This document shows, piece after piece, positions 1 to 7,290 of a DNA stretch of 7,428 nt. Source of the DNA: Bacteroidales bacterium. Its GTDB lineage: Bacteria > Bacteroidota > Bacteroidia > Bacteroidales > Bacteroidaceae. Made by a program: the position numbers and the translations under genes. Under the pieces are notes generated by a model that was not told the DNA's origin, did no database searches, and saw nothing but the letters and a program-made list of their open reading frames with translations. The stretch covers positions 1 to 7,428 of the forward strand of contig JAUNIV010000106.1 of assembly GCA_030523385.1 (NCBI GenBank), written 5' to 3'. The first letter of the stretch is position 1. Each line of letters begins with the position of its first letter.

Positions 1-754
1 GGAGTTCGGCGGTTCACTGATCCGCCCCGAAGCTACTGGTTTCGGCGGTCTTTATTTCGTAAACCAAATGCTGAAGACCAAAGGCATCGACATCAAGGGC
101 AAGACCATAGCCGTATCCGGTTTCGGAAACGTAGCTTGGGGTGCAGTGACCAAAGCAACCCAAATGGGTGCCAAAGTCGTGACCATCTCCGGCCCGGACG
201 GATATATCTATGACCCGGATGGCATCAGCGGCGACAAGATTGATTATATGTTGGAATTGCGTGCATCAGGCAACGATATCGTAGCTCCGTATGCAGAGAA
301 ATATCCGAATGCTCAGTTCATCGAAGGCCGTCGTCCATGGGAAGTTAAGGTAGATATTGCACTTCCTTGCGCAACTCAGAACGAATTAAATGGCGAAGAT
401 GCTTGTAATTTGATAAAAAATTCCGTTCTTTGCATCGGCGAAATCTCCAACATGGGTTGTACTCCCGAAGCTATCGACGCATTCATCGAAAATAAGATCA
501 TGTATGCACCGGGCAAGGCAGTCAACGCTGGTGGTGTAGCAACCTCCGGTTTGGAAATGAGCCAGAATGCTATGCACATGAGCTGGTCGGCTAAAGAAGT
601 AGATGACAAGTTGCACCAGATTATGTATGGTATTCACGAACAATGCGTGAAGTATGGTACAGAACCTGACGGTTACATCAACTACGTGAAGGGTGCAAAC
701 ATTGCCGGATTCATGAAGGTGGCTCACGCCATGATGGCACAGGGAATTGTATAA
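1..754 (+). CDS. gdhA: Glutamate dehydrogenase, hexameric class (3' part; N-terminus outside window)
   Basis: The enzyme interconverts glutamate with 2-oxoglutarate plus ammonium, using NAD(P)(H) in the cytoplasm, and links nitrogen assimilation to the TCA cycle. Whole codons begin at base 2 and the stop is TAA at 752-754, leaving 250 residues of a family usually about 445 long, so only the end of the catalytic domain and the dinucleotide-binding domain are present. The fragment opens with the family signature GGSLIRPEATGFGG. The Rossmann-fold motif SGFGNVA follows at fragment residues 39-45, then APGKAVNAGGVATSGLEMSQN, and near the end NYVKGANIAGFMKVAHAMMAQG, all typical of GdhA. The usual EGANMPTT loop reads GEISNMGCT (bases 437-463). 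An ATG at 68 is internal and not the start. NADP versus NAD preference cannot be decided from the fragment, and Bacteroides may carry more than one paralogue, so the symbol is given with reserve. A terminator follows. Confidence 0.95.
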   Translation, partial: EFGGSLIRPEATGFGGLYFVNQMLKTKGIDIKGKTIAVSGFGNVAWGAVTKATQMGAKVVTISGPDGYIYDPDGISGDKIDYMLELRASGNDIVAPYAEKYPNAQFIEGRRPWEVKVDIALPCATQNELNGEDACNLIKNSVLCIGEISNMGCTPEAIDAFIENKIMYAPGKAVNAGGVATSGLEMSQNAMHMSWSAKEVDDKLHQIMYGIHEQCVKYGTEPDGYINYVKGANIAGFMKVAHAMMAQGIV

Positions 755-817
755 TATAGCATTCTATTAGCATAAAAATATCTCGTTTAGTTGTATTTGT
801 ATTTTGTATTGTAGCTT

Positions 818-853
818 GCGCTGCCCGCCTGTGAAGGTATGGCAGCGTTTTTT
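818..853 (+). terminator. Rho-independent terminator of the glutamate dehydrogenase gene
   Basis: CGCTGCC at 819-825 pairs perfectly with GGCAGCG at 841-847, and the stem is followed at once by six T (848-853). Within the 15-base loop, CCT (828-830) can pair with AGG (835-837) around a GTGA tetraloop, extending the hairpin. G818 with T848 adds a wobble pair. It lies about 65 bases past the dehydrogenase stop and upstream of the efflux operon promoter, so it separates the two transcription units. Confidence 0.85.
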
Positions 854-942
854 ATGCCGCATATCTCCCGGTGAATAGGAAAAAGAGAGCAATCGGACAA
901 ACTTTCGTTCATATCAACCTTTTCTATCTTTTTGCTTCCAAG

Positions 943-950
943 TAACTTTG
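943..950 (+). promoter_or_regulatory. Probable -7 promoter element of the efflux operon (TAnnTTTG)
   Basis: TAACTTTG matches the Bacteroidetes primary-sigma -7 consensus TAnnTTTG at every fixed position. The expected upstream TTTG box about 19-21 bases away is weak; TTTTC at 920-924 is the nearest candidate, 18 bases upstream. Transcription would begin near 957-960, giving a short A-rich leader before the ATG at 980. This position rules out the upstream TTG at 932 as the start of the adaptor. Confidence 0.6.
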
Positions 951-979
951 TTCCAATTAAAAACAAAAACGACAGATTT

Positions 980-2053
980 ATGAAACAGCTTTATTTTTTA
1001 CTTGCCATTCTTTTTCCGGTAGTGGTCAATACTTCCTGTAAGCAGCATAAGCCAGATGCGGCCAATGTGCCACTTGTCAGGATAGATACTGCCCGCGCTG
1101 CCGAAGGAGAAACCATGTTGCAATATCCGGGTAAGGTCAGGGCTGCCCAAGATGTCAGCCTGTCTTTCCGCGTAAGCGGCACGCTGAACCGTATTCTCGT
1201 CAAAGACGGTGCCCGAGTAAGCGAAGGGCAACTGTTGGCCGAACTGGATCCTACGGATTATCAAGTGCAGCTTGATGCGACCGAGGCAGAATATGAACAG
1301 ATAAAATCGGAAGCTGAAAGGGTTATCGCTCTCTATCGTGACAACGGAACCACTCCGGCTGCCAATGACAAGGCTGTGTATGGACTGAAACAGATTTCAG
1401 CCAAATACCAGCACCACAAAGACCAGTTGGCCTATACCCGGCTATATGCCCCCTTCAGCGGGTATGTGCAGAAACGGCTGTTTGATGCACACGAAACGGT
1501 GGCTGCCGGTATGCCTGTCATCTCCATGATAAGCGGGGGCATGCCCGAAGTGGAAATCAACCTGCCGGCTGCCGAATATATCCGACGGGAGTCTTTCAGC
1601 AACTATCATTGTACCTTCGACATCTATCCGGGACAGACTTATCCGCTGAAGCTGATCAGCATTACCCCGAAAGCCAATGCCAACCAGCTATACACCATGC
1701 GCCTGCAACTGAGTGCAGAAGGGCGTCCCGTGCCTTCGCCGGGCATGAACACCATGGTTACCATCCGTTGCGCGGATGAATCGGGTGTCACTTCTTTGTC
1801 TGTTCCTACCGGAGCCATTCTTCGGAAGGACGGGAAAACCTGGGTATATGCCTACAGGCCATCAGACGGGACGGTGCATCTTTGTGAGGTCACTCCTCTC
1901 CGACTGCTGAACAACGGACGCACGGTGGTAACCTCTGTCCAACTGGCCCCGAATGAACAAGTAGTGGCATCGGGAGTGAATCACCTCAAAGACGGAGACA
2001 GCGTGAAACTCCTGCCTCCTGCCAGTGAAACCAATGTAGGAGGATTGTTATGA
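980..2053 (+). CDS. RND efflux periplasmic adaptor subunit (membrane fusion protein), probable lipoprotein
   Basis: This is the AcrA/MexA-type adaptor that joins the inner-membrane pump to the outer-membrane channel. It has 357 residues, close to family length. A hydrophobic signal (residues 4-16) runs into NTSC with Cys20, a loose lipobox suggesting lipidation. Next come the first half of the lipoyl/barrel-sandwich domain (about 53-92, VSGTLNRILVKDGARVSEGQ), a short alpha-hairpin (about 93-148), the second lipoyl half (150-185, YAPFSGYVQKRLF), a beta-barrel (about 188-262) and a membrane-proximal domain ending near 347 (GVNHLKDGDSVKL). In the hairpin, Arg114, Leu118 and Thr125 have the spacing of the RLS channel-docking motif. 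The ATG at 980 is preferred to the in-frame TTG at 932 because it begins a proper signal sequence and the promoter lies between them. The stop overlaps the permease start. Substrate is not predictable. Confidence 0.93.
   Translation: MKQLYFLLAILFPVVVNTSCKQHKPDAANVPLVRIDTARAAEGETMLQYPGKVRAAQDVSLSFRVSGTLNRILVKDGARVSEGQLLAELDPTDYQVQLDATEAEYEQIKSEAERVIALYRDNGTTPAANDKAVYGLKQISAKYQHHKDQLAYTRLYAPFSGYVQKRLFDAHETVAAGMPVISMISGGMPEVEINLPAAEYIRRESFSNYHCTFDIYPGQTYPLKLISITPKANANQLYTMRLQLSAEGRPVPSPGMNTMVTIRCADESGVTSLSVPTGAILRKDGKTWVYAYRPSDGTVHLCEVTPLRLLNNGRTVVTSVQLAPNEQVVASGVNHLKDGDSVKLLPPASETNVGGLL
2038..2043 (+). promoter_or_regulatory. Ribosome-binding site for the permease, inside the adaptor's last codons
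   Basis: AGGAGG is a perfect Shine-Dalgarno core placed six bases before the permease ATG at 2050. The same bases encode Val-Gly-Gly near the adaptor C-terminus. With the ATGA stop/start overlap at 2050-2053 it fixes the permease start and suggests translational coupling. The starts at 980, 5192 and 6654 have no comparable site. Confidence 0.6.
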
Positions 2054-5000
2054 CAGACATCAGCAAATGGGCATTTGCGAACCGCAACCTGGTTCTCTTC
2101 TTAGTGGCTGTCTTGCTGACAGGCGGTGCCTGGTCATGCTATCAGATGAGCAAGCTGGAAGATCCCGAAATAAAAGTAAAGTTGGCCATGGTCGTGACCA
2201 CTTACCCCGGTGCATCCGCCCATCAGGTGGAACTGGAAGTAACGGATGTGCTGGAAAAGAATATCCGCACCATGGGCAACATAGACAATATAGAAAGTTA
2301 CTCATACAACGACCTTTCGCTGATTCAGATAGAGTTGCTCAGCACGGTGAAGGACGAAGAAGTGGAACAATGTTGGGACTTGCTGCGCCGCAAGGTGGAC
2401 GATGCACGGGCTTCCCTGCCCGATGGCGCAGGCACCCCTATGGTGAAGGACGACTTCGGCAATGTATATGGCATGTTCTATGCACTGACAGGTGACGGGC
2501 TTACCGACCGCGAACTGTCTGACTATGCAGAACTGATAAAACGCGAACTGAATGATTTGGAGGGCGTGGACCGCGTAGATTTGTACGGAAAGCGTTCGGA
2601 GTGCATCAACATTTCATTGCTGCAAGACCGCATGGCCAATTTGGGCGTGAAGCCCGCCGAAGTGCTTGCCACACTGAACGGACAGAACAAGACTACCTAC
2701 AGCGGCTATTATGACAACGGCGACTACCGCATCCGGGTGACGGTAAATGACAAGTTCCGCACGGTGGATGACATAGGCCGGATGCTCATCCAGGGACACG
2801 ATGACGACCAGCTAAGACTGAGTGATATTGCCCGCATAGAGAAAGCTTACGAAGAACCAACGCGAAACGAGATGTTCTGCGACGGACAGCGTGCCATCGG
2901 CCTGCTGGTAGCCCCATCCAGCGGAACTGATATTATAAAGGTAGGAGCCGAAGTGGAAGAATGCCTTGAAACCCTCCGCACCCACCGGTTGCCTGCCGGA
3001 GTGGAATATCACAAGATATTCTTCCAGCCCGACCGCGTGACCAGCTCGTTGGGTACATTTGTCATCAATTTGATAGAATCCGTTGTCATCGTCGTGCTCA
3101 TTCTGATGATTGCCATGGGATTCAAGAGTGGCATCATTATCGGTATCAGCTTAGTGGTTACCGTATTCGGTTCTTTCCTCTTCTTGCAGACGGCAGGCGG
3201 AACCATGCAACGTGTGTCACTCGCCGCCTTCGTATTGGCCATGGGCATGCTGGTGGATAATGCCATCGTGATAGTGGACGGCATACTGGTGGACCTGAAA
3301 GCCGGGAAAGAGCGCATGGAAGCCATGACTGCCATAGGGCGGCAAACTGCCATGCCCCTGTTGGGTGCCACGCTGATAGCCATCATCGCATTCTTACCTA
3401 TATATATGTCGCCCGATACGGCAGGCATCTACACGCGCGACCTCTTCATTGTGCTGGCCGTTTCGTTGCTGCTCAGTTGGGTATTGGCATTGATACATGT
3501 ACCGCTGATGGCCAACCGCCGGCTGCATCCGGCCACAACAGACACAGGCGATGGAGAGAAACGTGTTTATAACGGACGCATCTATGCCATGCTGCGTAGC
3601 GCCCTGCGCTTCGGGCTGACCCATCGCTGGACATTCGTCTTCTGCATGGTAGGGCTGCTGGCACTCTCCGCCTTCGGTTACCAGTACATGCGCCAAGGCT
3701 TCTTCCCCGACATGGTGTACGACCAGCTCTATATGGAATACAAGTTGCCCGAAGGCAACAACTACACCCGCGTGGAGCATGATTTGCAGGAGATAGAGGC
3801 TTACCTCAAAAGCCGTCCGGAAGTCACCCGCGTTGTTGCTTCCATCGGCGGAACACCCGGACGCTACAACTTAGTAAGAAGCATAGCCAATCCGTCACTG
3901 TCCTACGGCGAACTGATTATCGACTTTACTTCGCCCGACGCGCTGGTAGATAATTTGGACGAGATACAGGACTACCTGACCCAAAACTATCCCGATGCCT
4001 ACGTCAAGCTGAAGCGATACAACCTGATGTTTAAGAAATATCCCATCGAAGCGCAGTTCTTAGGTCCCGACCCTGCCGTGCTGCACCAACTGGCAGACAG
4101 TGCGCGTGCCATCATGGAGCGTACACCCGAAGTCTGCCTCATCACTACCGATTGGGACCCGCAGATACCCGTACTGACCGTGGAGTATGACCAGCCTGCC
4201 GCCCGTGCGTTGGGATTAAGCCGCAACGACGTCAGCCTGTCACTCCTCACAGCCACAGGAGGCATCCCCATCGGTTTCTTCTACGAAGGCATCCGGCGCA
4301 ACAACATCTACCTGAAGTGTCTGGACGAACAGGGCGAACCGATAGAAGACCTGTCGAACACCCAAGTATTCTCTTCCCTACCCTCACTGAACGGGTTGCT
4401 GAACAATGAAACCATGGTGCGGCTGAAAGCCGGTACGCTCTCTAAGGAGGATTTGGTGGAAAGCCTCATGGGAAGCACCCCGCTCAGACAAGTGAGCAAG
4501 GCTGTGGACATCCGTTGGGAAGACCCCGTAGTGCCCCGCTACAACGGGCAACGCAGCCAGCGCGTGCAATGCTCACCCGCACCGGGCATGGAAACCGAAA
4601 AGGCACGGCAGGCCATAGCCGCTGCCATCGAACAGATTCCGTTGCCCGACGGTTACTCCCTGATGTGGCAGGGCGAAAGGATAGCCAGCACCAAGTCCAT
4701 GAAGTACCTGTTCAAGAACTTCCCGTTAGCCATCATCCTGATGATTGCCATCCTCATCATGCTGTTCAAGGACTATCGCAAACCTGCCATCATCTTCTGC
4801 TGCCTGCCCATGATTCTGGTGGGCGTGGTAGCCGTCATGCTGCTCACTGGCAAAACCTTCAACTTCGTAGCCATCGTGGGTACGTTGGGACTGATAGGCA
4901 TGCTTATCAAGAACGGCATTGTGCTGATGGACGAAATCAGCCTGCAAATCGGACAGGGCATCGACCCTGTCACCGCTCTCATAGACAGTTCGCAGAGCCG

Positions 5001-5187
5001 TCTGCGTCCGGTCATGATGGCTTCGCTCACTACCATTTTGGGTATGATACCGCTATTGTCCGATGCCATGTTCGGTTCGTTGGCGGCAGCTATTATGGGC
5101 GGACTGCTCTTCAGCACGCTCATTACGCTGCTCTTTATACCTATATTATATGCACTGTTTTTTCATATCAAGAACACCACAGAGTAA
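2050..5187 (+). CDS. RND-family efflux permease (AcrB/HAE1-like inner-membrane pump)
   Basis: This is the proton-driven transporter of the tripartite pump, a trimer in the inner membrane. At 1045 residues it has full RND length. The RND plan is visible: TM1 (about 12-30), a large periplasmic loop (31-333), TM2-TM6 (about 334-487), TM7 (about 526-545), a second periplasmic loop (546-886) and TM8-TM12 (about 887-1038). The TM4 motif GMLVDNAIVIVD holds Asp403 and Asn404 where AcrB has Asp407-Asp408. The TM10 lysine equivalent to AcrB Lys940 is Lys954 (GMLIKNGIVLMDE). Arg984 in RLRPVMMASLTTILG matches AcrB Arg971, while Ala991 sits where AcrB has Thr978. RQTAMPLLGATLIAIIAFLP is a family motif after TM4. 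There is no heavy-metal DGAVV signature, so it resembles the HAE1 (drug/amphiphile) group rather than CzcA. It overlaps the adaptor by ATGA and lies four bases before the channel gene. Substrate is unknown. Confidence 0.96.
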   Translation: MTDISKWAFANRNLVLFLVAVLLTGGAWSCYQMSKLEDPEIKVKLAMVVTTYPGASAHQVELEVTDVLEKNIRTMGNIDNIESYSYNDLSLIQIELLSTVKDEEVEQCWDLLRRKVDDARASLPDGAGTPMVKDDFGNVYGMFYALTGDGLTDRELSDYAELIKRELNDLEGVDRVDLYGKRSECINISLLQDRMANLGVKPAEVLATLNGQNKTTYSGYYDNGDYRIRVTVNDKFRTVDDIGRMLIQGHDDDQLRLSDIARIEKAYEEPTRNEMFCDGQRAIGLLVAPSSGTDIIKVGAEVEECLETLRTHRLPAGVEYHKIFFQPDRVTSSLGTFVINLIESVVIVVLILMIAMGFKSGIIIGISLVVTVFGSFLFLQTAGGTMQRVSLAAFVLAMGMLVDNAIVIVDGILVDLKAGKERMEAMTAIGRQTAMPLLGATLIAIIAFLPIYMSPDTAGIYTRDLFIVLAVSLLLSWVLALIHVPLMANRRLHPATTDTGDGEKRVYNGRIYAMLRSALRFGLTHRWTFVFCMVGLLALSAFGYQYMRQGFFPDMVYDQLYMEYKLPEGNNYTRVEHDLQEIEAYLKSRPEVTRVVASIGGTPGRYNLVRSIANPSLSYGELIIDFTSPDALVDNLDEIQDYLTQNYPDAYVKLKRYNLMFKKYPIEAQFLGPDPAVLHQLADSARAIMERTPEVCLITTDWDPQIPVLTVEYDQPAARALGLSRNDVSLSLLTATGGIPIGFFYEGIRRNNIYLKCLDEQGEPIEDLSNTQVFSSLPSLNGLLNNETMVRLKAGTLSKEDLVESLMGSTPLRQVSKAVDIRWEDPVVPRYNGQRSQRVQCSPAPGMETEKARQAIAAAIEQIPLPDGYSLMWQGERIASTKSMKYLFKNFPLAIILMIAILIMLFKDYRKPAIIFCCLPMILVGVVAVMLLTGKTFNFVAIVGTLGLIGMLIKNGIVLMDEISLQIGQGIDPVTALIDSSQSRLRPVMMASLTTILGMIPLLSDAMFGSLAAAIMGGLLFSTLITLLFIPILYALFFHIKNTTE

Positions 5188-5191
5188 CATT

Positions 5192-6556
5192 ATGAAAAAG
5201 ATAATTCTATTCTCCATGTTCGGCCTGTTGCCCGCATCATTCTTTGCCCAAGAGACATTGAGCCTGAAAGAATGCAGAGAACTGGCACTGGAATACAACA
5301 AAGAACTGGCAGCTTCTGCTAAACAGACGGAAAGCGCACGCTATATGGAACGCAGCTATCGGGGTAATTTCTTCCCCAACTTCACGGCAAACGGCACCGG
5401 GCTTTACAGCAACGCCGACGGAAGCTATGGCATAGCAGGCGGAAACCTGCCCACCTTCCTGCCCGATGCCACCGGACAGCCTGTGCCCAACGGCGGCTTT
5501 GCCTACTTCCCCGGCATCAACCTGGACTATAAAATAGGTTGGGTTTACATGGGCGGCATACAGATGGAACAACCGCTTTACATGGGTGGGAAAATACGTG
5601 CCGCCTATCGCGCCGCCCGGTTAGGCAGACAGATGGCACAGATGAACGAGGCACTGACCGAGACCGAAGTCATCCTGAAGACCGACCAAGCCTACGCACA
5701 GACCGTAAAGGCAAAGGAAATGACGGTCGTGGCCAACAAATACCACGACGTACTGACCGAACTGAAAAAGAACGTGGACAGCGCACACAAGCACGGGCTG
5801 AAGCCGAAGAACGATGTGCTGAAAGTGCAGGTAAAGCTGAATGAAAGCGAACTGAACATCCGCAAGGCGGAGAATGCCCTGCGGCTTGCCACCATGAACC
5901 TGTGCCACCTCATCGGCAAGCCGCTGACCGCCGAAGTGCATGTCTCCGATGATTTCCCGGCCATCGAGCAAGGCTTAAACATCCAAACGTCGGACATCAC
6001 ATCACGTCCTGAATACGGCATACTGGATAAGAAGATAGCCATCGCACGCCAACAAGTGAAACTGAACCGCAGCGAACAGCTTCCGCAGATAGGCATCAGA
6101 GGGTCATACAGCTATGTACACGGCTTAGAACTGAACGAACAGAACTTTCTGGACCAAGCCAGTTTTTCGGTGCTCCTGAACGTAAGCATCCCGCTTTTCC
6201 ACTTCGGCGAACGAAGCAACAAAGTACGTGCCGCCAAGGCACAATTAGCGCAAGCCCGCCTGCAGCAACAAGACCTGACGGAACAAATGTTATTGGAACT
6301 GATGCAGGCAGCCAACAACCTGGACGAAGCCAAACTGGAGAGCGAACTTTCCGACCATGCGCTGCAACAGGCAGAGGAAAACATGCGTGTCAGCAAGAGC
6401 CAATACGAAGCCGGACTGGAAACACTTTCGGACCACTTAGAGGCACAAGCCCTGTGGCAGCAAGCCTATGAAACGCAGGTAGATGCCCACTTCCAGCTCT
6501 ACCTGAGTCAGGTAAAGTATCTGAAAGCAGCCGGAATGTTGCACAACGAGCACTAA
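5192..6556 (+). CDS. TolC/OprM-family outer-membrane efflux channel
   Basis: This is the outer-membrane exit duct of the pump, expected to be a trimer with a beta-barrel in the outer membrane and a long alpha-helical periplasmic tunnel. The 454-residue protein has a signal peptide (MKKIILFSMFGLLPASFFA) with likely cleavage after Ala19; no lipobox cysteine is present, unlike OprM. The family's internal duplication is visible: GLKPKNDVLKVQVKLNESEL near 202-221 and YEAGLETLSDHLEAQA near 405-420 share the Gly-x(5)-Asp-x-Leu pattern at matching places in the two halves. Long Gln/Ala/Glu/Leu-rich helices (about 137-235 and 340-440) follow the two barrel segments QMEQPLYMGGK and VSIPLFHFGERSN. The ATG at 5192 is chosen over an in-frame ATG at 5063, which lies inside the permease gene and would bury the signal peptide. 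Four bases separate it from the permease stop, so it is the last gene of the operon. Confidence 0.94.
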   Translation: MKKIILFSMFGLLPASFFAQETLSLKECRELALEYNKELAASAKQTESARYMERSYRGNFFPNFTANGTGLYSNADGSYGIAGGNLPTFLPDATGQPVPNGGFAYFPGINLDYKIGWVYMGGIQMEQPLYMGGKIRAAYRAARLGRQMAQMNEALTETEVILKTDQAYAQTVKAKEMTVVANKYHDVLTELKKNVDSAHKHGLKPKNDVLKVQVKLNESELNIRKAENALRLATMNLCHLIGKPLTAEVHVSDDFPAIEQGLNIQTSDITSRPEYGILDKKIAIARQQVKLNRSEQLPQIGIRGSYSYVHGLELNEQNFLDQASFSVLLNVSIPLFHFGERSNKVRAAKAQLAQARLQQQDLTEQMLLELMQAANNLDEAKLESELSDHALQQAEENMRVSKSQYEAGLETLSDHLEAQALWQQAYETQVDAHFQLYLSQVKYLKAAGMLHNEH

Positions 6557-6614
6557 AAGGCAGCTGCGTGATTGATTTTTGTTCTGGAAGTATGTTTTAT
6601 CTCAAATAATTCAT

Positions 6615-6622
6615 TACTTTTG
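6615..6622 (+). promoter_or_regulatory. Probable -7 promoter element of the outer-membrane barrel gene (TAnnTTTG)
   Basis: TACTTTTG fits the Bacteroidetes TAnnTTTG element. It lies 31 bases before the ATG at 6654, so transcription would start near 6630 and give an A-rich leader of roughly 20-25 bases without a Shine-Dalgarno site. A clear -33 TTTG is missing at the ideal distance; TGTTTT at 6593-6598 is the nearest T-rich box. The site implies the barrel gene can be transcribed separately from the efflux operon. Confidence 0.55.
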
Positions 6623-6653
6623 TTACAAAGTAATTTAAAACCAAAGAACGAGT

Positions 6654-7268
6654 ATGAAGAAATTAGCTTTATTTGTAGTTTTTACATTGGTGACCTTGAT
6701 GGCTTCGGCACAGACACAGGTAAATTGGAGTGTTAAGTTCGGTTTGGGTTTCAGCAACTGGATGGGAGATGGTTCGGAAGATGCCAAAGCCAAGTTCGAC
6801 TATAAAATAGGAGTAGGTGCCGAAATACCTATAAACGGATTCTGGTCTTTCCAGACAGGATTAAATTGGGTGACCAAAGGCGTAAAAGGTGACGATAGCG
6901 GCATAGATATTACCGTGAATCAAAAATACCTGGAGCTTCCCTTGATGGCAGCCTTACACTTAGGCACCGAAAACAGCTTTGATGTAGTGCTCAAAGCCGG
7001 TCCCTATCTGGCATACGGCATTGGCGGCAAGATTAAAGGAGAAAGCAGCGGTGTGGAAACAAGCTTTGACACCTTTGGCAAAGCTAGCATTAACGGAGTC
7101 GAGTTCCCCGGATTAAGACGTTTCGATGCCGGTTTGGGATTCGGTGTAGATTTTGATTTCCGTAAATGGGTTATCGGAGTTGACTCCCAATTAGGTTTAA
7201 CGAAACTGCAAGAAGGAGATGCACCGCGCAATATTTCTTTCTTCGTTACGGCAGGGTATAAGTTCTGA
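6654..7268 (+). CDS. Outer-membrane beta-barrel protein, PorT/OMP_b-brl_2-like
   Basis: A 204-residue predicted outer-membrane protein of unknown specific function. The signal peptide MKKLALFVVFTLVTLMASA ends in ASA before Gln20, a good signal peptidase I site. The mature part alternates polar and hydrophobic residues in short strands with Gly/Asn/Asp-rich turns: WSVKFGLGFSNW, YKIGVGAEIPI, FWSFQTGLNWVTKG, YLELPLMAALHLG, FDVVLKAGPYLAYGIGG, FDAGLGFGVDFDF, WVIGVDSQLGLTKL, and a last strand ending in Tyr-Lys-Phe, the usual terminal aromatic of barrel proteins. The pattern KYLELPLMA followed by KAGPYLAYGIGGK is typical of the Bacteroidetes proteins annotated as PorT family or outer membrane beta-barrel domain (Pfam PF13568). 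That name does not imply the type IX secretion role of true PorT. Its codons are more A/T-rich than those of the pump genes and it has its own promoter, so a functional link to the pump is not supported beyond adjacency. Confidence 0.85.
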   Translation: MKKLALFVVFTLVTLMASAQTQVNWSVKFGLGFSNWMGDGSEDAKAKFDYKIGVGAEIPINGFWSFQTGLNWVTKGVKGDDSGIDITVNQKYLELPLMAALHLGTENSFDVVLKAGPYLAYGIGGKIKGESSGVETSFDTFGKASINGVEFPGLRRFDAGLGFGVDFDFRKWVIGVDSQLGLTKLQEGDAPRNISFFVTAGYKF

Positions 7269-7290
7269 TTTCCTGTTCCAATAATTTAGG

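Noticed and set aside
755..775. Two copies of TAGCAT just after the dehydrogenase stop
   Set aside because: A six-base direct repeat in AT-rich sequence is too short to support an attachment site or insertion scar.
895..910. Imperfect 16-base inverted repeat upstream of the operon promoter, considered as a regulator operator
   Set aside because: Only five of eight base pairs match, which is expected by chance in a region of this size, and no regulator gene is nearby.
932..979. In-frame TTG-initiated N-terminal extension of the adaptor
   Set aside because: It would put 16 polar residues before the signal peptide and overlaps the likely promoter at 943-950.
2067..2495. 142-codon open frame on the + strand within the 5' part of the permease gene
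   Set aside because: Arg/Gly-rich translation without family features, fully inside a conserved RND coding frame.
3009..3428. 139-codon antisense open frame opposite permease TM2-TM5
   Set aside because: Its Met/Thr/Ser-rich translation is what results from reading the reverse strand of membrane-segment codons; no start context or homology signal.
5063..5191. In-frame ATG extension of the TolC-like channel into the permease gene
   Set aside because: It would add 43 residues ahead of a clear signal peptide and overlap the permease by more than 100 bases; the ATG at 5192 suits the operon spacing.
4515..5195. 226-codon open frame on the + strand within the permease gene
   Set aside because: Its translation is rich in His, Arg, Gln and Ser with no domain pattern, and the overlapping permease frame carries conserved RND motifs throughout.
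6554..6581. Possible terminator after the channel gene (GCAGCTGC palindrome followed by a T-run)
   Set aside because: The palindrome has no loop bases and no adequate stem can be drawn next to the T-run.
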